Positions 58,901-64,000 of a stretch of 64,000 nucleotides of DNA are shown piece after piece. The DNA is taken from NCBI GenBank assembly GCA_949752735.1, contig OX457038.1, forward strand, positions 17,507,081-17,571,080, read 5' to 3'. The position numbers and the translations under genes were made by a program. This DNA comes from Lumbricus terrestris (lineage: Eukaryota > Annelida > Clitellata > Crassiclitellata > Lumbricidae). The notes under the pieces are model-generated. The model worked only from the letters and a program-made list of their open reading frames with translations. It was not told where the DNA came from and ran no database searches. Each line of letters starts with the position of its first letter. The stretch's first letter is position 1.

Positions 58901-60900
58901 TCAGTGGACTCTTTCAAATTTTCAAATCAAAGCTTAATAAAGCATTTTTGTTTGCTAAGGCTTATCTTGCAGTCAGCTGTTTGCGAGGTGCCCTCAGGGT
59001 GAGAATTGTTGGGGGGGGGCTGTTTCAACCCCCTCAGTCTTTCTTAGAGCCCCATAGTAAAGTCTGTTTTCCACACCCCAATTACAAGTGGATAATGGTC
59101 CAACTTTCCAGTTATTTTTCCACAATTCTTACACTGGGTGCCTTTGCAGCGGTATGGCCGCGTTACAGCACCATATAAATTGTCGTTGTTATTGTTCACC
59201 TATGCTAAAGCTAATTTTTTTGAATGGATTGTTGTATACACAGGAGAACACTCCAGAGGCTGAAAAAGTAGCTTTGGTGCGAGAAAATATCTACGTCCGC
59301 GTGCACGGACACGTTCGAGCATTTGCCGGAAAGAGGAACGTGGCCGCGTTCCGAGTCGTGCCTCTGACCGACATGAATGAACTGACGAGTCATCTTCTAG
59401 AAGTCATCTATGCACATGCCTATTGGACAAAGGGCCAAGCTATGGTGATGCTTTTATTATTTGAAGTTTTTACTTATGAAGAAATAGATCATCTGTGGAT
59501 TAAAATGATTGTTAAATAACGTTAAATTTGTTATTTTAATAATCTTAAGTTTTTTATTACAATTATAAAAATTAAAGTGTCTCAACTGGTGCAAGAGACA
59601 TAAATTGTATCAATGCTTTTGGTTGGTATTGATTGCAAGTATGCAGGTTGCATCTGACTAATTTACTGATAGTTCAACCAGCCACATGAGCAACTCAATG
59701 CCAGTATCACACCTCAATACCACAAGTTGTAACTAACTAATTTACTTGTGGTGTTTTACAGACTACCCCTGGCAAAGGTTCAGCCAGCCATATGGGCAAC
59801 TCAATGATGAATACGACAAGCGCCTCAAGCAACTTTAGTGGTCAGGTAGACGTCGGACTAACGGCTCAACAACAGCAGGTAAGACGGATCACATATCAGA
59901 GTATAACACTACCACAAAAGTTATGGTACAAGTTTGCTAACAAATAAACAATACTGAAAGTGCAGAGAGAGAGAGAGAGATACATTGTCAAAAAGTCAGT
60001 GCCTTTTTAGCGTGTGGAACTGTAGATGTGAACTATGATGACCTGAATACTCAAACGTTTTGTTTATTATGTGTATTCCTTTCTGTTTAACCAGTGGTCT
60101 AGTGTTGGCAGTTCAGAGTTTTTGATTTTACGCTGTAATATTGCACCATTTATGTATAAATAATGTAGTAGACTTAAGAGTGTTGCATTTTTCTTTGAAG
60201 GTCTTAAATGTGATACGCTCGTGCATAGATGAACAGGGATTGGCCATGGCTGTTGTCTGTGATCGGCTGAAAGGAATGCCACTTAAAGTCGTCAGGTACG
60301 TACAAAATTATGCGCAAAAAGAATGCCACTTAAAGTGGTCAGATTTGTTCAAAATTATGCGCAAAATTTACGATGATAAAATTACCTTGAATACTTGGAT
60401 TTGAACAAAGTATCATTTACTGTCTGAGTGAAATATCAGCTATTTTAGAATTTGATTTAATGAGTGTTTGTATTTACTGAATTATATCTTGTGAAGCCAG
60501 TGGTAACCATATTGAATTACCTTTTAATGAAGTTGTATTACAATAAATTAACTTTCTGGTGAAATAATAATTATAGGATTCATCTTTCTGACTATGTTAC
60601 TGTTTATCGCATTTCGTGCTATAATGAAACGTGATTATTTGAATTTTTCAATTATCAATTTTTAATTGGAAGGTGGACTTTAACCCTTTACCGACCAAAG
60701 TGTAGTAACTGGTATTGGCAAAATCCTATACTTTCGTTTAGTAAAAGGTTAAGTTATTGTGAATGCATACATTTGGTTTGTATTTTACAAAAGAAATCCT
60801 ATTTCACTTTTGTAGAGACTCGGTCGAGTTTCTCAGCAGCGAAGGTCACATATATTCGACTATTGACGATGAACATTACAAAGCGACAGACTCAATGTAA
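49966..60900 (+). CDS. RPA2: RPA2, 32-kDa subunit of replication protein A
   Basis: Exons: 49966-49987, 51496-51575, 51929-52033, 53074-53187, 59244-59444, 59762-59878, 60201-60295, 60816-60900. Phases agree and give 272 residues (human RPA2 has 270). Residues 1-35 are Gly/Tyr/Ser/Gln-rich, matching the N-terminus that is phosphorylated in the cell cycle and after DNA damage. The OB fold (DNA-binding domain D) spans about 45-175, with [27 protein letters not shown] and DMNELTSH. A low-complexity linker (exon 6) leads to the C-terminal winged helix at about 205-272, ending [17 protein letters not shown], which recruits repair factors. RPA2 works with RPA1 and RPA3 on single-stranded DNA in replication and repair. 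Intron 4 is 6 kb and full of transposons. No canonical AATAAA was found soon after the stop. Confidence 0.97.
50848..51055 (-). pseudogene. 3' end of an L2/CR1-like LINE
   Basis: On the minus strand one frame reads [18 protein letters not shown] and continues SSSQFHKL, the typical C-terminus of jockey-superfamily LINE ORF2 proteins. It is followed by AGGGGCGCTATATAAATTATG and GATT repeats as the tail. The frame is broken. It lies in intron 1 of RPA2, antisense to the gene. Confidence 0.75.
52232..52424 (-). mobile_element. tRNA-derived SINE (second family), RPA2 intron 3
   Basis: This is a diverged copy of the SINE at 31092-31283. The shared phrases include CTACTCAGAGG, GCTCCCAAT, GGTCCCTACGCGGTGG and a B-box-like GGATTTGAACCC on the plus strand. 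Confidence 0.85.
52461..52555. repeat. 20-bp tandem repeat, about 4.5 copies
   Basis: Units of CAGGTGTTATGATGTGATTA with minor substitutions start at 52461, 52481, 52501, 52521 and 52541 in RPA2 intron 3. Confidence 0.95.
53193..54864. mobile_element. Non-autonomous DNA transposon, 1.67 kb, next to the RPA2 exon 4 donor
   Basis: The ends are TACCGTATTTTCGCGAATAT and (rc) TACCGTATTTTAGCGAATAT; the match extends to about 25 bp with one difference. Subterminal GGGTGCGTGTTAT-type motifs occur at both ends. The terminal TA may be the target duplication, as in Tc1/mariner/pogo elements, but the superfamily is not proven. No transposase frame is seen. The left end lies five bases after the splice donor of RPA2 exon 4. 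Confidence 0.88.
55500..56910 (+). pseudogene. Decayed transposase-like gene of an uncharacterised family
   Basis: Coding segments are spread over all three plus frames and broken by stops and shifts. Recognisable islands in order: KVSNRN...[11 protein letters not shown] (about 55610-55700), FTGMESCW and [10 protein letters not shown] (about 55790-55880), [20 protein letters not shown] followed by DTTSENSG and [15 protein letters not shown] and a CRYHI (55934-56100), a [18 protein letters not shown] stretch (about 56450-56500), and [17 protein letters not shown] (about 56745-56800). I have seen this arrangement in uncharacterised invertebrate proteins (a DTT..N(T/S)G pattern, then a cysteine-arginine-histidine motif) but cannot give it a name. 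Its position inside inverted repeats supports a transposase role. Confidence 0.6.
56979..57168 (+). mobile_element. tRNA-derived SINE (second family), RPA2 intron 4
   Basis: The head GCACGGTGGTGTAGTGGTGG has a tRNA A-box-like region, and the B-box is GGTTCAAATCC. The body ends GAAGAGGCGCTATAACAAG. It was inserted into the right part of the DNA transposon at 55160-57449, so it is younger than that element. Confidence 0.88.
57785..59200 (+). pseudogene. L2/CR1-like LINE, decayed reverse transcriptase and 3' end
   Basis: Frame 57785-58291 starts in the RT palm ([20 protein letters not shown]) and has the catalytic FYADDMQLY. It then reads KPKKTNLL and [15 protein letters not shown] shifted frame from about 58300 gives [19 protein letters not shown] sequence and [12 protein letters not shown] further frame from 58814 gives [21 protein letters not shown], the usual end of ORF2. 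The tail CACCATATAAATTGTCGTTG follows near 59170. The 5' part (endonuclease, ORF1) is missing, as in typical 5'-truncated insertions. Frameshifts and stops show it is dead. It lies in RPA2 intron 4, sense to the gene. Confidence 0.9.
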
Positions 60901-62002
60901 ACGGAGTTTGCACGTTAAACACGACTCTTCTTCACACTAGTTACTTGCGTAGAGGTTGACATGGCAACTGAAATCAAGTTGAATCACATTTAGAACACTA
61001 AATAACCAAACTGAATAACTAAACTCGTTTAACTTGCATGATTATATTGTTTGTCATTCACAGTAATGTAGTCGCACGAAATTCTGTAAACATTGTTATA
61101 AATAGACTGCAAATAGCATTTCCTGAGGATTCTATTCTTCAACAGCATTTGAACTGTAAAACTGACTTTCCGTTGCAGAATAATTCTACAGTAATATGAC
61201 ACTTGATTATAGTGCGTTGTAAGTAACTTCCAAATGTGCCGAGCATACAGCATTAGGTTGCATTGATGCTTAATAAGAATGAGCAGAAGATGCTTCTTCT
61301 AATTTGAAGGTACCTAAAGTTTAGGCTTCCACATATAGTGATACTGGGGCTTAAACCTAGAGTATGTGAGGGGTCAAGAATGTAGATATTCTTCAATTCG
61401 GCAGATGGCTATGAATTTCCCATAATTTGAGAAGCGGTAAACCGATTTCTATGCTGTTTGCATTATTTGATCCAGAATATATTCCTTTATTGCCCAGCAA
61501 AATTGCAGAGTAATCCATTAGTCGTTTCTGAGGACTTTGATGACACGAATATTCAGAAACCTTATTCAATTTTCTCACTGTAAGTTCATAAAAGAATCAA
61601 ACGAGTATAACTTTAGTTAGAAAAAAGGTATTTGCATTCATCAAAAAGTATTGTAAAGCCCATTGCTGGATATGACTGAAAAAGATCAGAAACAGACATG
61701 AATGTATAATGTGTTTTGAGCCCCTTTGTCACATATATTGTCTAACATTATGCATTGCCTTAATTAATGGTGGTGCTAAGGATCCATAACGAAATTCATA
61801 TTGGAAAGACTGCACAGTAAATGGCTATTCCCTGACCAATAGTTACCAACTTAAAAGCAATGTGCACCTTGCAACACATTGGATGTGTTTCCACGGATTA
61901 GATAGAATTCACAAGATAGGCACAACATTAAAGACGCTTGTTTAACTCGTGTTTCTTACATAAATTCACCAGTTAACATTCAACTACTGTTTCATATGCA
62001 TA
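60901..62002. other. RPA2 3' UTR and downstream sequence, no gene recognised
   Basis: The sequence after the RPA2 stop has no canonical AATAAA for about 1 kb; ATTAAA occurs near 61927. No coding frame with recognisable domains is present. Confidence 0.4.
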
Positions 62003-62766
62003 AGGCCCCCCCAAAATAATGTTGTGTTTCCGGTAACCCGACCGACCCTCTTTTATTGCCGCGACTCAAATAATTTTGTAACGAAAATTGTTAGTAAAAA
62101 AAAAAATTTAAATATTTTTTTCACCACTTTTTTTGGACATAATACGGTGACATTGCCTTCCGTATAGAGTTGGATCTTAGGCAAAAAAAGTTGTGTTTCC
62201 GGTCACCCAACCGACTCACTTTTATTGCCGCGACTCGGAAAAGTTTGTGTAATTTTTTTTATTTACATTGACATTGCCTTAGAGTTTCACGCCTGCCTAA
62301 CTACTTCCTGGTTGCCAGTCTTGAGAACCTCTAGCCTTATCATTCTCACTTAAGTCACCTCTAACGGTGCCTAGGGAAAATAAATCTAGCAACCTCTAGG
62401 TGTAACTAGTCAAGTGCTGGCTCGGTCAGTCTGGAACGACCCCTAGCAGTGATGTTTTGTTCGCACTCATCTTCCCATTCCCTTCCCACTTTATCTTACC
62501 AGAAAAGATGTCAACAAAATGAAATTAATAGAATTGTTTTCTAGAGCAATTTTGGGTACAGACAGTCGGGAAATAGGCAGTTTATACTTGCTTAGAACAG
62601 GTACTTTGTTGCAGCGTGTACCCATATGCAAAAAAGAGTATTTCGGTATAATTTTTCGTATAGTCACTGACAAAAATATTTTACCAAAATAAAAATAAAA
62701 ATCGACCTACCTACCCAATTTTTTTAAGCTCTGTTACTGGAAACACAACATTATTTTTTTTGGCCT
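62003..62766. mobile_element. MITE with ends rich in TGTTGTGTTTCC
   Basis: The left end reads AAGGCCCCCCCAAAATAATG, then TTGTGTTTCCGGTAAC. The right end (rc) is AGGCCAAAAAAAATAATGTT, then GTGTTTCCAGTAAC. The phrase GTTGTGTTTCCGGT(A/C)ACCC, followed by CTTTTATTGCCGCGACTC, occurs twice, near 62022 and 62190. No coding capacity and no clear TSD were found. Confidence 0.75.
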
Positions 62767-64000
62767 AACTAAAAAACTATCATTTAAAACTTAAAACTAT
62801 CATCCACATATTAAATAAAATATTTCAAATTTTTTACCCCCTCTGGCACACCTTATACACTTTGTGGACCTCTCACTGTGTACACTTATAACTAAGTTCT
62901 CTAACCCTTTTTACAAAAGACATTTATTTTATTCTAGGCTATTTATTTTATTAAGCACCATATTTGCCAGCTAAGATTTTTTAACTGTTGCAAAAAATAA
63001 AATATTAACAACATTAGAAAAAAGTTTTAATACTACATTAAATTGATAAGAAGTAAAAATATGCAGTGATTTGGTTTTGAGTTCTGATTTTAATATTCCC
63101 TAACTTTAGAAGCATGCGTACACATTTTGTCACTACTTCTTGTCCTCGCCATAAGCACCCATACGTAAAAAATATGCTAAATCAGATCACCCACTCCCTC
63201 ATTGCATATGTAATAATTACATGGACATTAGCCTAGCCTTGATGAACTGCGCCTAAAGCAACATGCTACATGTATGCATAAAACAGTATGCTATAAACAA
63301 AAAACATAAATACAAAACTAACTGCAGAACTGAGAAGACAACATATGTTTTAAACACATTTTAGCACATGCTATAGCACATTGATCATGGTTCTTGTTGA
63401 GGTAACACAAATATAATATTTATGAACAATCAGACAGCTCTCTGGAAAATAATATTTTCCGCAAATCATCTCAAATTGCTTCTCATTAGCTTAACTGATG
63501 TTCGAGTTGTAAAATAATACAAGTTCATTTGTATGTGATTGACGCTGGATTAGCAGTTTTCCTATAGACACATGGACCAACCATCAAATTCCCATCAACG
63601 TTTGACAGTTATGCCAATGCAGTCCCTTGAGGTAGTGAATGCAGAGGGTTTTGACATTGAGCATTGTGTTGGAGATACGATTATTAATGAAGCAGGTGCA
63701 AGAAAAGATGGAAAGTGATATGAAACAGAATAATTGTGGTTAAAATATGACACTAAGATTGGAGGTGAAACTTGTGCACTTCTGAGCTTCGTAAAGAGGG
63801 CATCATCAAATCTCAGTTGTATTGTAAAAACTGACAGTGGATAACTGGCCAATAGATCGGTGTAGGGATAGCGTGAATGGACGTTGACCGGTAGTTGATT
63901 CACTTCGGAAGAGTGGAGTCTAAGAAAATTTAATTGACATAGAGCAGCAAAGCAATGGATGAAAAACTGGAAGAGAATGATTCGTAGCAGCAGACTGCTG
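62767..64000. other. Intergenic sequence, no gene recognised
   Basis: AT-rich sequence with short frames only. I see no domain, no repeat with defined ends and no RNA gene. Confidence 0.45.

Overview
The window is animal nuclear DNA: AT-rich, intron-rich genes with GT-AG splicing, dense transposable-element debris and several mini- and microsatellites. Four protein-coding loci can be assembled. One encodes an unrecognised 563-residue coiled-coil protein (minus strand, 12 exons, 36146 down to 19054). One is a 58-residue single-pass membrane microprotein resembling SMCO4 (38659-38835, plus). One is a BTF3/NAC-beta gene (42733-47481, plus, 6 exons). One is RPA2, the 32-kDa subunit of replication protein A (49966-60900, plus, 8 exons). 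The host is probably a marine invertebrate deuterostome. This is an inference: the LTR retrotransposon at 2464-9995 has the integrase-before-reverse-transcriptase order of the Gmr1 group of Ty3/gypsy elements, a group known from deuterostomes. I cannot name the species.

Layout. 1-11290: a hAT-like non-autonomous element split by a nearly pristine 7.5-kb Gmr1-like retrotransposon (1,064-bp LTRs with one difference, TSD AGGAC, one in-frame TAA in RT). 11500-14965: a 48-bp minisatellite invaded by a 3.2-kb hAT-like element, which itself contains a second hAT MITE and two adjacent long, near-perfect palindromes. 15000-18380: no gene seen. 18389-36146: the coiled-coil gene, whose introns hold hAT-like elements, SINEs and tandem repeats. 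36147-42700: two tRNA-derived SINE sites, one MITE and the SMCO4-like gene. 42733-47900: BTF3, with a donor-like repeat array in intron 1. 48905-49543: a MITE filled with TA satellite. 49966-60900: RPA2. Its 6-kb intron 4 is a stack of a MITE 5 nt from the splice donor, a DNA transposon carrying a decayed transposase-like gene, a SINE and a LINE remnant. 62003-62766: another MITE.

The host genes are housekeeping or structural (translation-associated chaperone, ssDNA binding, membrane microprotein, probable cytoskeletal or centrosomal coiled coil) and do not form a pathway. The most unusual content is the transposon biology: the re-ordered gag-PR-INT-RT-RH element with a SCAN-like gag, nested hAT insertions with intact 8-bp TSDs, a poly-T hairpin module shared by MITEs with different ends, and a decayed DNA transposon whose gene belongs to a family I know only as uncharacterised. 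All exon models come from reading frame, phase and splice signals; no alignment could be run.
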